A stretch of 64,000 nucleotides of DNA, from assembly GCF_030997045.1 (NCBI RefSeq), contig NZ_CP116899.1, forward strand, positions 4,674,001 to 4,738,000, read 5' to 3'. Of the stretch, positions 17,918-26,832 are shown one piece after another. Numbering within the stretch: position 1 is the stretch's first letter; each line of letters starts with the position of its first letter. The notes under the pieces were generated by a model. That model was not told where the DNA came from, did not search any database, and saw only the letters and a program-made list of their open reading frames with translations. Source of the DNA: Microbulbifer sp. TB1203 (lineage in GTDB: Bacteria > Pseudomonadota > Gammaproteobacteria > Pseudomonadales > Cellvibrionaceae). The translations under genes were made by a program, and so were the position numbers.

Positions 17918-19081
17918 TCAGCCTACATTGGGCAATTCAATCCATTTGGCGTCGCTTTCCCGGCTGGCGACGACGGTTTCAATAAACGCCATACCGCGCA
18001 GGCCGGCCGAGATGCCGGGGACACCAGGTGCAGAGCCTGCCGCTCCGCTGCGAATAGCGGCCGCAAAATCCCGATACAGATTGCCCATGGCTTCGAGGTA
18101 GCCTTCGGGGTGGCCGCCCGGGAGCCGGCAGCGCCGCAACGCCTCGGCACTCAGGCCCGGCTGGTCGACGCCGGCGCGGAGCACCTGCATAGGTTGGCCA
18201 AGCTGGCGATAGACCAGGCTGTTGGGTGACATTTGTTGCCATTCCAGACCGCCTTTATCGCCATATACACGGATTTTTAACGCGTTCTCCTCGCCAGCAC
18301 AGACCTGGCTGGCGATCAGTACACCGCTGGCGCCATTCCGGGTGCGGAAGAGGGCGGCACCGTCGTCGTCGAGCTGGCGATCCGGGAGGTGCGTATTCAG
18401 TTCGGCGCACAGGGAGGTAATCTGCTGGTCGGCGATGAATTCGGCCAGGCCAAAGGCGTGGGTGCCGATGTCGGCCATGCAACCGCTCGCGCCGGCCAGT
18501 GACGGATCACAGCGCCACGCAGCCTGCTTGTTGTCCTGGGCCTCCTGGTTTTCGCTGAGCCAGCCCTGGGGATATTCCACGTAGATCTTGCGCAGGGTAC
18601 CGAGCATGCCTTCGCGCACCATCTCCCGCGCCTGCCACACCATGGGGTATCCCAGATAGGTATGCGCAAGGCCGTACAGGCAGTTGGACGCATCCAGGGC
18701 CTGGGCCAACTGCTGGGCCTCCCCCAGGGAAACGGCGGCGGGTTTCTCGGAAAATACGTGGAAACCGGAGTTGATCGCCGCTAAAGCAATGGGTACATGC
18801 AAATGGTTGGGGGTTGTGATAACCAACATCTCCATGCGCTCAGGCGCCGGGCGCTGGGCCTCCTGCTCGATGAGCGCTTGCCAGGAGTTGTAGGTGCGGT
18901 CAACTGCCAACCCGAGATCGGTTGCTGTGCGCCGATTGTTGTCGGGATCGCGGCTGAAGGCGCCGCACACCAGTTCGATCCTGGCGTCCAGTGCCGCGGC
19001 ACAGCGGTGGACGGCGCCGATAAAGGCACCTTCGCCGCCGCCTATCATGCCCATACGTACTTTATTCTGATCTGTTTTCAT
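17918..19081 (-). CDS. Gfo/Idh/MocA family NAD(P)-dependent oxidoreductase
   Basis: A 387-residue dehydrogenase. The Rossmann motif MIGGGEGAFIG is at the N-terminus, the conserved EKP is in VFSEKPAAVS, and the catalytic His lies in DIGTHAFGLAEF. No signal peptide, so it is cytoplasmic. It is the first gene of the minus-strand operon, facing a divergent lacI across a promoter region with operator-like palindromes. In 3-keto-sugar pathways such enzymes interconvert 3-keto-sugars and sugars. Here it could reduce the imported 3-keto-hexose or oxidise a free glycoside; the direction cannot be told from sequence. Confidence 0.9.
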   Translation of the reverse strand: MKTDQNKVRMGMIGGGEGAFIGAVHRCAAALDARIELVCGAFSRDPDNNRRTATDLGLAVDRTYNSWQALIEQEAQRPAPERMEMLVITTPNHLHVPIALAAINSGFHVFSEKPAAVSLGEAQQLAQALDASNCLYGLAHTYLGYPMVWQAREMVREGMLGTLRKIYVEYPQGWLSENQEAQDNKQAAWRCDPSLAGASGCMADIGTHAFGLAEFIADQQITSLCAELNTHLPDRQLDDDGAALFRTRNGASGVLIASQVCAGEENALKIRVYGDKGGLEWQQMSPNSLVYRQLGQPMQVLRAGVDQPGLSAEALRRCRLPGGHPEGYLEAMGNLYRDFAAAIRSGAAGSAPGVPGISAGLRGMAFIETVVASRESDAKWIELPNVG

Positions 19082-19131
19082 AGGGCTCCTTAGACCACTT
19101 CACCTTGGAGAAATGCTGCTTGATTAGCAAA

Positions 19132-19147
19132 ATGTATCCGAATACAT
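19132..19147. promoter_or_regulatory. LacI-type operator O1
   Basis: ATGTATCCGAATACAT, a palindrome with one mismatch, 36 bp from the perfect copy O2 and about 50 bp upstream of the Gfo/Idh start. The even length and central CG fit LacI-family operators. Assigned to the divergent LacI (19367) by position only. Confidence 0.65.
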
Positions 19148-19167
19148 TTGAGGCCGTCAACATAACA

Positions 19168-19183
19168 ATGTATCCGGATACAT
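19168..19183. promoter_or_regulatory. LacI-type operator O2 (perfect palindrome)
   Basis: ATGTATCCGGATACAT is an exact 16-bp palindrome with the TGTATCC half-site shared with O1. Two copies 36 bp apart suggest paired dimer binding in front of the minus-strand operon. Confidence 0.72.
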
Positions 19184-19297
19184 ACAAGATAGAAAATGCT
19201 TTCTGTGCAGTTCGGCACATTTTGTCGCAATATCGTCGTTAGTTGGCACGGAAAGTGAAATTTTGGTTAGTTCCTGGGCAGGGTTGGCGCATACTTA

Positions 19298-19311
19298 TGA
19301 TACCGGATACA
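19298..19311. promoter_or_regulatory. Weak third operator-like site near lacI
   Basis: TGATACCGGATACA keeps the CCGGATACA half of O2 but has three mismatches in the other half. It lies about 55 bp upstream of the lacI start and could mediate autoregulation. Confidence 0.4.
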
Positions 19312-19366
19312 ATCCCGGTGTTTGAGAAGTAGTGTCCTGCATGGCAGGCGTCCGTGGAGGGGGGGG

Positions 19367-20386
19367 ATGTCAAACAATCGAGAGGTCGCAAAACTGGCGG
19401 GGGTGTCTGTGGCCACGGTGTCACGCGCCTTGCAAAAGCCGGAGCTTGTTTCCTTGAAAACCCGCAACAAGGTTCTATCGGCAATCAAGAAGCTCGATTA
19501 CAGGCCAAACCTAATGGCGGCAAAGTTTCGCTCAGGCAAGTCTGGGAATCTGGTAGTGCTTGTGCCGACCGTAGCCAACCTGTTTTTTGCAAGGGTTATC
19601 AGCGGGATGCAAGAGGCGGCCCACAAAAGGAGCTATTCCATTTTGTTGTGCAACACTTTCGGCAATCCGGAAATGGAAGAGGGATACGCGAAGATGGTGC
19701 ATACGTTCCAGGCGGATGGGGTCATTCAGTTGCGAGCTCACAACCCCTTCCGTGCAGAAGATGCTGGCGGTAACGCTGCGCTGCCGATGGTTAATGCCTG
19801 TGAAGTGCTGGACGACACAACGGTTCCGACGGTCGCTCTGGATAATCGCGCGGCGGCGCGCGCCATGACCGAACACTTGCTCCAGTTGGGTCACCGGCGC
19901 ATTGCGGTCATCAAGGGGCCTAAGAGCAGCCCATTGACCCGTGACCGCCTTGCGGGCTATCGCGACGCATTGGAGGGGGCTGGAATAGCTTTTGATGAAA
20001 GCCTTTTATGTCCCGGTGACTTTACCTTGCATTCCGGCCACAAGGCCGCCGGTGTTTTAATCGATCTCAATGAGAGACCCACGGCAATTTTTTGCGAAAA
20101 CGACGAAATGGCCATAGGCGCCCTACAGCGTATCAAGCAAAGCGGCCTCAGGGTGCCCGACGATATCTCGGTCGCAGGGTTTGACGATATTGCCTTCGCG
20201 CCATTCAGCGACCCACCCCTGACAACGATAGCCCAGCCCGCCGAGGAGTTCGGCAGTACAGCCGTGTCGTTGTTGATTGATTTACTTGAGGGTCGGATCA
20301 AAAAGGCTCCGAAGGTTATTTTGCCATTTGAGTTGGTTGTCAGGGCCAGCACAGGGCCAGCTTCAATCGAGGAGACATTGCAATGA
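19367..20386 (+). CDS. LacI family transcriptional regulator of the 3-keto regulon
   Basis: A 339-residue LacI/GalR repressor. The start ATG at 19367 follows GTGGAGGGGGGG, a good ribosome-binding site, and puts the helix-turn-helix (REVAKLAGVSVATVSRALQK) directly at the N-terminus; longer in-frame starts would add an unneeded leader. The ligand domain carries the usual LGHRRIAVIKG and VAGFDDIAFAPFSDPPLTTI patterns. It overlaps the next isomerase gene by four bases (ATGA), so the two are translationally coupled. The divergent promoter region carries two TGTATCCGGATACA-type palindromes. The inducer is likely a sugar or keto-sugar of this pathway (inference). Confidence 0.92.
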   Translation: MSNNREVAKLAGVSVATVSRALQKPELVSLKTRNKVLSAIKKLDYRPNLMAAKFRSGKSGNLVVLVPTVANLFFARVISGMQEAAHKRSYSILLCNTFGNPEMEEGYAKMVHTFQADGVIQLRAHNPFRAEDAGGNAALPMVNACEVLDDTTVPTVALDNRAAARAMTEHLLQLGHRRIAVIKGPKSSPLTRDRLAGYRDALEGAGIAFDESLLCPGDFTLHSGHKAAGVLIDLNERPTAIFCENDEMAIGALQRIKQSGLRVPDDISVAGFDDIAFAPFSDPPLTTIAQPAEEFGSTAVSLLIDLLEGRIKKAPKVILPFELVVRASTGPASIEETLQ

Positions 20387-21297
20387 CTGACAATAATAAA
20401 GCGGGATCAAAGAAAGGCGCGTTAATCAGCCGGCGCCAATTGCTGGGTTTGGGCGCAGGGCTTGGCTTGGGCACAGGACTGGGGTTGATGGCAATTCCGG
20501 GGCTGAGTCCCCTGGCCAAGTCCACACCTCAGAAAAAAATAGGCCTGCAGCTATACACTCTGCGTGACTTAATGGCCAAAAGTGTGCCAGAAACGCTCAA
20601 ACTCGCGGCCAGTATTGGTTACCGGGAGGTCGAGTTTGCCGGGTATTTCGACCACAAGCCCAAAGTGCTGCGCGAGATACTGGATAGCGAAGGGCTCGTC
20701 GCGCCATCAACCCATGCGCCGCTGGAAAGTCTGCAAAAAGATTTTGAATCCCTGATAGAAGCGGCCCAGATTCTGGGGCACAGGTACATAGTCGTGCCTT
20801 ATCTCAATGATGAGCAGCGGGGCACCGGTATCGATACCTACAAGCGCCTGGCTGAACAGTTCAATATCCTGGGTGAACGCTGCTCCAAGGCCGGACTCCG
20901 ATTTGCCTACCATAACCACGCATTTGAATTCGACAAAGTGGACGATCAGGTTCCTTACCATGTCATTCTGGCTGAAACCGATCCACAGTATGTTTATATG
21001 GAGCTGGATCTCTACTGGACTGCCAAAGCCGGGAAAGATCCTCTGGACTATTTTCGCAAGCATCCCGGGCGATTCCGACTCTGGCATGTCAAGGACATGG
21101 ACGAGAATGGTAACTTTGCCGATGTTGGTCAGGGCGTTATCGACTTCCGCCGGATTTTCGCCGCTGCGGACATTGCGGGACTTGAGCACGGCTTTGTGGA
21201 GCGGGATCATACCGATGATCCGATCAGCACCATTCGCCAGGGCTATAAAGGAATGAAACAATTAGCCTCTCATACGAATGGTACTAAATTAAGCTGA
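20383..21297 (+). CDS. Tat-exported TIM-barrel sugar isomerase with repeat-derived C-terminus
   Basis: A 304-residue xylose isomerase-like TIM-barrel protein. The N-terminus contains SRRQLLGLGAGLGLGTGLGL, a twin-arginine signal, so it is expected in the periplasm. Ligand-like positions occur in AYHNHAFEF, YMELDLYW, LWHVKDMDE and VERDHTDD. It overlaps lacI by four bases. The last eight or so codons and the stop lie inside a 33-bp sequence also found at 16736-16768, the end of a MITE-like repeat. The domain itself seems complete up to GYKGMKQL, so only the tail is replaced. It is the second exported isomerase of the regulon. Confidence 0.84.
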   Translation: MTDNNKAGSKKGALISRRQLLGLGAGLGLGTGLGLMAIPGLSPLAKSTPQKKIGLQLYTLRDLMAKSVPETLKLAASIGYREVEFAGYFDHKPKVLREILDSEGLVAPSTHAPLESLQKDFESLIEAAQILGHRYIVVPYLNDEQRGTGIDTYKRLAEQFNILGERCSKAGLRFAYHNHAFEFDKVDDQVPYHVILAETDPQYVYMELDLYWTAKAGKDPLDYFRKHPGRFRLWHVKDMDENGNFADVGQGVIDFRRIFAAADIAGLEHGFVERDHTDDPISTIRQGYKGMKQLASHTNGTKLS

Positions 21298-21308
21298 AAG
21301 TGTGATGT
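21276..21308. repeat. Solo end of the 16.7-kb repeat element
   Basis: Begins GAATGGTACTAAATTAAGC and matches the left end of the 84-bp element (16736-16768) at 29 of 33 positions. No right arm was found downstream. It covers the stop codon of the upstream isomerase gene. Confidence 0.6.
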
Positions 21309-21388
21309 TGGTGGCCGTCGGAGCGCAGCAAGCGAAGTGTACAAGTAGTACATGAGCACTGTGAGCACCGCCGGCTCCAAGCCTATCA

Positions 21389-22606
21389 CTAGCCAATCGC
21401 CTCGCGCGCATACTGTTGGCGGAGAAATGGAACCTTCACGGTGGTAAGGGTTCCCGCCCGCCATATCCACTCTGCGGGTCCATAGTGAAAGCGGTCCATC
21501 CATAAATGGGCGAAGGTGGTCAGCGCCGCGAATATCGCCAGGCCCATGAGCAGGGCGCCGCCCTGGCCAATGCCCTGGTACCAGCCGAGGCCAAACGGAT
21601 AGAAAAGAGGAACGCAGATAAGGGCCTGTATGAGATAGATACTGAGGCTCATGCGGCCGCAGGGCGCGAGCAGGTTGAGCAGGCGGCGTGGCAGGTTTTT
21701 CCGATACAAATGGACAAACACCAGGATGCCCAATGCCGTGAGCGCAGTGGAAACGTAGGAGTCCAATGTCTGTCCGATATAGTATCCGGCCATGCCCCGG
21801 CCTTGGAATGCATCCTCGGGCAGTTGTTGCAGGTACTGTTGCAGCACCAACAGCACCAGTGAAATCGCCAGCGACCATCCCAGCGCCAGCCGCCGCTGGC
21901 GGGCATAGCGGTCCGGATCGGCAAAAAAACCTGTTCGTCCCAGCAGCAGGCCGATCATAAAGAGCCCGGCCAGTTGAATACCGCGGCCGGATTCAATGAA
22001 AAACATCCATTTGGTCAACATGCCTTTCCAAGCATTGTGGGCGAGCAGTTGTCCCAGGCTGCCGTCCTTCATCACCTCGAAGGCCTCCCCGTACATGGCC
22101 CAATGGCGCGGCATGTCATTGGCGCCGGGCGAGTTGGCGAGCGCCGCCAGGGACTGATAGATGCCCGGCAACTGCGCAATGCAAAGGGCCGCCAGAACGA
22201 CAAGGATTTTGTTGCTGAGGCGGTTTGCCAGCAGCAGCCCGAGGCCAATGAGCGCCAGTATTTGCAGGATATCCCCCATGTAGATCAGGGAGTGCAGAGT
22301 GCCCAGCATCAGCAACAGCAGCAAGCGCCACAGGAAGCGGCCGGCGAAGTCGATACCCCGGCGGTCCATGATGATAAAGAAACTCAAGCCGAAGAGCGTC
22401 GCAAAGACAGCGTAGGCCTTACCGGCAAACAGGAAAAATACTACCTTGTGTAGCGGCGTGGGGGTGGGATCGATCCAGTAGAGATCGAAATACTCCAGGC
22501 AGTGCACAAGGAAAAGCCCCAGCAGAGCGAAGCCGCGCAGGGCGTCGACGAGAAGGAGGCGTTCCTGTTGTGCCCGCGACGAAAACCCGGAAGTTATGCC
22601 TTGCAT
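21389..22606 (-). CDS. DUF418 family membrane protein (YeiB-like)
   Basis: A 405-residue integral membrane protein with about ten hydrophobic segments. The N-terminal RLLLVDALRGFALLGLFLVH pattern and the C-terminal DUF418 region (LAPCGRMSLSIYLIQALICV followed by FGLGWYQG) are characteristic. The family is related to acyltransferase-3-like membrane proteins and has no firm function. It lies downstream of the beta-lactamase-fold gene in the same direction, 48 bp away, and the two may be co-transcribed. It separates the 3-keto regulon from the xyloglucan locus. Confidence 0.85.
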   Translation of the reverse strand: MQGITSGFSSRAQQERLLLVDALRGFALLGLFLVHCLEYFDLYWIDPTPTPLHKVVFFLFAGKAYAVFATLFGLSFFIIMDRRGIDFAGRFLWRLLLLLMLGTLHSLIYMGDILQILALIGLGLLLANRLSNKILVVLAALCIAQLPGIYQSLAALANSPGANDMPRHWAMYGEAFEVMKDGSLGQLLAHNAWKGMLTKWMFFIESGRGIQLAGLFMIGLLLGRTGFFADPDRYARQRRLALGWSLAISLVLLVLQQYLQQLPEDAFQGRGMAGYYIGQTLDSYVSTALTALGILVFVHLYRKNLPRRLLNLLAPCGRMSLSIYLIQALICVPLFYPFGLGWYQGIGQGGALLMGLAIFAALTTFAHLWMDRFHYGPAEWIWRAGTLTTVKVPFLRQQYAREAIG

Positions 22607-22654
22607 GTTTTTATCTCTTACTTGGGAGGAAGGTAACTTTTCTTCGCACTGTTA

Positions 22655-23998
22655 TTAACCTGGTCCCGAGCCATCGACAAGCTGATACGCCTTGCTGAGA
22701 AACAAGGGGTAAAGGGGATCGTGCCGGAACATGTTCAGGTAGAAGAGAGCAATCATGTCTTTCTCAGGATCAATGATATAGGCCGTTCCCAGCATGCCTC
22801 CCCAGGCATAGGCGGTATTCGACACTTCCGGAACCGGTTTTTTAGCATTATGGAGTTCGAATCCCAACCCGAACTGAAAATCCTCCGCGCCGGAATGCTG
22901 AGCGGGAAGGCGATTGATCTCGGTCATCAATTCCACGGTTTCCGGCTTTAAAATGCGCTTGCCATTGAACTCCCCTTTGTTGAGCAGCATCTGGCAGAAC
23001 CTGGCGTAGTCCCCGATCGGGCCGTTCAGGCCGATGGCGCCTTCGCTGTAGCTCTGTTGCGTGCTCACCGTCCCCTGGCTGTAGATGTTGGTGGCCGGTT
23101 GCAATTGGCCGTCCACGGCATTGTAGGCCTTGACGAAACGATCGATTGCCTCCGGCTCGTAGTACCAGTCAGTGTCGTCCATGCCCAGCGGCTCGAGCAC
23201 GGACTTTTTGACATACTCCCGCAGCGGCATTCCGGAAATGCGCTCGATCAGGTAGCCGAGCATATTGCTGCTGACGTGGTAATTCCAATCGCTGCCCGGA
23301 TCGAAGCCGAGGGGGTATTTAGCCAGGGCGAGCATCTCCTCCTCGAGGTATCTGGCATGGTAATCGCCACCGCCGCTATGCTGGCCGTGGGGCGTGAAGC
23401 CAGGGGGCGCGCCGCCGAAGCCGACGGGGCGGAAGTCCGTTTGCCGGTCGGCCCTTTGAAGCTCGCCGGCCAGGCCGGCGCCGAGCCCGGACGTATGCGA
23501 CATCAGGTGGACGAAGGTCAATGGGGTGGCGGCGGGGCGTGTTTCGTAGGTGCCGTCCTCGTGGATGGCGGTCACCACCTCGTCGGGGATTTCGGGAAAA
23601 TATTTGGCCACCGGGTCGTCGATGGATACCAGCCCCTGTTCGACGAGGGTCATAAAGGCAACGGTAACCACCGCCTTGGTCTGGGAGAAGAGCACATAAT
23701 AGTCGTCAACGGTCGCGGGCACGCCGTTCTCAACGTCCTTCCAGCCAACGGCGTTGGAGTAGAGGACCCTGCCGCCTTTCGCTACGAAGGCCGCCACGCT
23801 GCTGGCCTTTTTCTCATCGACGAACGACTGGAGCAGTTGGTCGATATCGGCAACCGCTTCTGCCGGTGGGCCTTGCCGGGGCTCAACAGCGGAGTAGTCA
23901 AACCGTTGTGGCACTTCGCTTTGGGACTTTTCTGCCGAGCATCCCGGGAGAGCGATGGGCAGGATCAGTAGCAGTGCGCGTATGAAATATGTCTTCAT
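22655..23998 (-). CDS. Serine hydrolase, class C beta-lactamase fold, lipoprotein
   Basis: A 447-residue lipoprotein (lipobox ALPGC near residue 19) of the beta-lactamase/esterase EstB family. The nucleophile motif SxxK is SQTK in YYVLFSQTKAVV, followed by FMTLVEQGLVSIDDPVAKYF, a typical segment, and a tyrosine motif region WNYHVSSNMLGYLIER. A late AWGGMLGTAYIIDPE segment fits the KTG-like strand. Such proteins are mostly esterases or transesterases rather than antibiotic-resistance enzymes. An acetyl-esterase role on acetylated xyloglucan would suit the location but is only inference. Confidence 0.86.
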   Translation of the reverse strand: MKTYFIRALLLILPIALPGCSAEKSQSEVPQRFDYSAVEPRQGPPAEAVADIDQLLQSFVDEKKASSVAAFVAKGGRVLYSNAVGWKDVENGVPATVDDYYVLFSQTKAVVTVAFMTLVEQGLVSIDDPVAKYFPEIPDEVVTAIHEDGTYETRPAATPLTFVHLMSHTSGLGAGLAGELQRADRQTDFRPVGFGGAPPGFTPHGQHSGGGDYHARYLEEEMLALAKYPLGFDPGSDWNYHVSSNMLGYLIERISGMPLREYVKKSVLEPLGMDDTDWYYEPEAIDRFVKAYNAVDGQLQPATNIYSQGTVSTQQSYSEGAIGLNGPIGDYARFCQMLLNKGEFNGKRILKPETVELMTEINRLPAQHSGAEDFQFGLGFELHNAKKPVPEVSNTAYAWGGMLGTAYIIDPEKDMIALFYLNMFRHDPLYPLFLSKAYQLVDGSGPG

Positions 23999-24045
23999 GG
24001 TCTTTTCGTGTTTTTCCCTGAAAATTTACAGTTTTTATCAGGCAC

Positions 24046-26832
24046 TTATTCGGGAAGGGCACCGAAGTACAGAAAAACCTCTCCCTGGTACCACTGCCCC
24101 AGGCGGCGCACCCGGTTGGGACCGCCCTGGGGACCGTGTGCCTCCGGCGGATGGAACTTGGTGCCTATGGGCGCTATGCCGCTGAGCAGTGAGATATCCC
24201 CTGGGGGAAACTCGACACTCGTCTGCATGGGGTCTTTGGCTTCCTTCGGGGTGAACAGCCGCAGGAAAGTGTCTTCCCCGGTGGCGACCAGGGTGATGGG
24301 CAATTCGCGGGTTTCCAGTTGCGCCCAGTAGAGGTCGCGGTGGAAGCCCTTGAATTCCGGGTAATCCCAGGATTGGCCGGTTATCGTGTCGTTGTAGTTT
24401 TTGTGCCAGGTATCGAAGGTCACGCCCTTGAGGCGGTTTTTCCATACCCGGTAGGGACCGCGGCCCAGCCAGCGGACGCCGGTGACCTTTTCCTCCGGGT
24501 AATCGAAGGTTACGCCCAGGTAGTCCGTCTCCATTTGCCCGGGGAACTGGTAGGCATAGCCGAGCTGCAGCCAGCCGCCCGGGTGCAGGCGCCACTCGAC
24601 CCGGCGCAGTTCACCTTCGTATTGGACGCTGACGACCTGTGCACCGTTCTCCTGTCGCAAGCCAATGCTCGACAGCTTTCCGCTTCCGGAAACCAGCCGC
24701 GGGCCGTTGCCCAGGGACAGGGTTTTCCCGGTGCGGCTGACGCCGGCCAGGCGCCCGGTATTCTTGTCGATTGACAGCAGCAGGTCGTCGGTGCCGAGGC
24801 GGATCTGTGATTCGGTTTCCTCTGCCGTCACAACGCCTTCACTGTCGCTCTTGACTATGCGCTCGGCCATCGCCGCGGGCGGGGTGATCATCCAGGTCCA
24901 GGTGTAGATATCCCGGCCGCTGGGATCCGTCGCCGACAGGGCCAGTGCATCCCGGGACTGCCAGTCTTCTGGCAGTGCCAGCCGCAGGCTGCCGGAGCGC
25001 CCTGGGGCCACATCGGGCGAGCTGGCTGCACCCTGGGCCGCTACCCTGTGAGCAGCCGTTTGCGCCGGGCCGGGATAATCGATCAGCGCCCAGCGAAAAT
25101 CCAGTTCGCGCAGGTTGGTGAAGTCGTAGCGGTTTTCGACCCGCAAGACGCCGTCGAAACCGACCGGCAAACGGCTCTGCTCGCTCTGCGGAAAATACAC
25201 CGGAGACCAGATTTCGCGGATGGCGAAGAAGCTGCCCTCTTTTTCCCGGTAAGGCCCGAGGATACCGTCGGGCGCGGAATTGCCCGCGGTGTCGATGGCT
25301 CCGTCCCAATCGTCGCGCACCAGGCCCTCGTCGAGCAGGGCCCAGATAAAGCCGCCGGCGGACAGCGGGTTTTGCAGCATGCGTTTCCACCAGTCGTCCA
25401 GGCCCGCACCGGCGCCGCCGTCGTAGAGGCCGTGCAGGAATTCGGTGGGCATAAATACCTCGTTGCCGCCGAACAGGTGGCCGGTGCAGCAGTCGTAGCG
25501 CTCGTAGTGGGCGGTATTGATGCCGCCAAACAACTCCCAGGGGTGGATCACCGGACGGCGCTGGGTATCCCAGTGGTGGTAGTCCCCGTCCAGTTCCGTA
25601 TTCCAACCGCCCTCGTTGCCGTTGGCCCAGATAATCACCGAAGGGTGGTTGTGATCGCGCAGGATCAGTTCCTTCACCAGCGGCCGGCCCGCCTCGGTGC
25701 TGTAGGCGTCCTGCCAGCCGGTGAGTTCGTCAATCACATAGAGTCCCAGTTCGTCGGTCATTTCCAGGAAATGCCGGTCCGGCGGGGAATGGCCGACGCG
25801 CACGGCGTTCATGTTCATATCCTTCATCAGCTCCACGTCCCGGCGGCTGATTTCCGGACTGGTGGTGCGCCCGGAGTCGGGCCAGAAGGAGTGGCGGTTG
25901 GCGCCTTTCAGGCGCACCTTGCGGCCGTTGACATAGAGTCCGTCCCGCGGGCGGACTTCGACGGTGCGGAAACCGAAGGTCTCCTCCACCCGGTGCAGGG
26001 TTTTATTGTGCTTGCGGAGTTCGAAGATGGCTTTGTAGCGGTGGGGTTTTTCCGCGCTCCAGGGAAGGATACCTTTCGCCCGGGTTTCCACGGAAACCTG
26101 TTCCTGGCCCGGAGAAACCTTTACCGAAAACGGCCGGCCTATGCGCTTGCCATCGAGGGTGGTGATCTCCGCGCGCACGGAATCGGCGCTGTCGATGCCG
26201 CCCAGAAAAACCGACCCGCGAAAATCGCCGGTGTGCCCGGCATCCAGTGCCGCGCGCCGGATATGCTCCGCCGGCCTGGCTTCCAGCCACACCGGCCGGT
26301 AGATGCCGCTGAACATCCAGAAATCCGCGCGGCGTTCGGCGAGATTGATGGATGCGTCGTCGGAATAGCGTGTGACCCTGACTTCCAGCAGGTTGTCTTC
26401 GTCGTAGTTCAGGTGTTCGCCGATATCGTAGCGGAACTCGTAAAAACCGCCCCGGTGGACCGGGCCGGCGGGGGCGCCGTTGATACGCACCTCGGTATCG
26501 GTCATGGCGCCACCAAAGACGATTTCAATGTTTTTGCCCTGCCAGTCGGCGGGCACGGAAAAAGTGTGGCGGTACAAGCCCTCCCGGTCCGGCGCGGCCG
26601 GTTCCTCCCAGTCGCTCCAGTAGCGGTAGCTGCCGAAGCCCTGCGTCTCCCAGTTGGAGGGCACCGGAATAGTCGTCCAGTGCCCGCTGTTGCGACCGCC
26701 GCTGACCTTGAATTGCCAGTCGATGGTGTGGTCCTTGTCGGTGCCGCTGAGATAGCGGATCTCGGTCGGCTCGGCGAAAGCCGCCGCGGACAGGGCCAGG
26801 AGAAAGAATGCGAATATAGGCCGGGAAAGCAT
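24046..26832 (-). CDS. GH2 beta-galactosidase, exported
   Basis: A 928-residue GH2 enzyme with a cleavable signal peptide (MLSRPIFAFFLLALSAAAFA), so it is periplasmic. Order: sugar-binding jelly roll (near residues 50-190), immunoglobulin-like domain, TIM barrel, then a beta-galactosidase small-chain-like C-terminal domain starting near residue 650. The acid/base Glu407 lies in NGNEGGWN and the nucleophile Glu464 in PTEFLHG. The ATG follows GAGAGGT. It is the last gene of the xyloglucan series on this strand, 256 bp after the GH74-CBM2 gene. It likely removes beta-galactose; beta-glucuronidase or other GH2 activities cannot be excluded. Confidence 0.87.
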   Translation of the reverse strand: MLSRPIFAFFLLALSAAAFAEPTEIRYLSGTDKDHTIDWQFKVSGGRNSGHWTTIPVPSNWETQGFGSYRYWSDWEEPAAPDREGLYRHTFSVPADWQGKNIEIVFGGAMTDTEVRINGAPAGPVHRGGFYEFRYDIGEHLNYDEDNLLEVRVTRYSDDASINLAERRADFWMFSGIYRPVWLEARPAEHIRRAALDAGHTGDFRGSVFLGGIDSADSVRAEITTLDGKRIGRPFSVKVSPGQEQVSVETRAKGILPWSAEKPHRYKAIFELRKHNKTLHRVEETFGFRTVEVRPRDGLYVNGRKVRLKGANRHSFWPDSGRTTSPEISRRDVELMKDMNMNAVRVGHSPPDRHFLEMTDELGLYVIDELTGWQDAYSTEAGRPLVKELILRDHNHPSVIIWANGNEGGWNTELDGDYHHWDTQRRPVIHPWELFGGINTAHYERYDCCTGHLFGGNEVFMPTEFLHGLYDGGAGAGLDDWWKRMLQNPLSAGGFIWALLDEGLVRDDWDGAIDTAGNSAPDGILGPYREKEGSFFAIREIWSPVYFPQSEQSRLPVGFDGVLRVENRYDFTNLRELDFRWALIDYPGPAQTAAHRVAAQGAASSPDVAPGRSGSLRLALPEDWQSRDALALSATDPSGRDIYTWTWMITPPAAMAERIVKSDSEGVVTAEETESQIRLGTDDLLLSIDKNTGRLAGVSRTGKTLSLGNGPRLVSGSGKLSSIGLRQENGAQVVSVQYEGELRRVEWRLHPGGWLQLGYAYQFPGQMETDYLGVTFDYPEEKVTGVRWLGRGPYRVWKNRLKGVTFDTWHKNYNDTITGQSWDYPEFKGFHRDLYWAQLETRELPITLVATGEDTFLRLFTPKEAKDPMQTSVEFPPGDISLLSGIAPIGTKFHPPEAHGPQGGPNRVRRLGQWYQGEVFLYFGALPE

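Noticed and set aside
22655..23998. Class C beta-lactamase antibiotic resistance
   Set aside because: The protein has the fold and SxxK motif but resembles the EstB-type esterase group and lacks a typical AmpC YxN pattern; no ampR-like regulator is adjacent.
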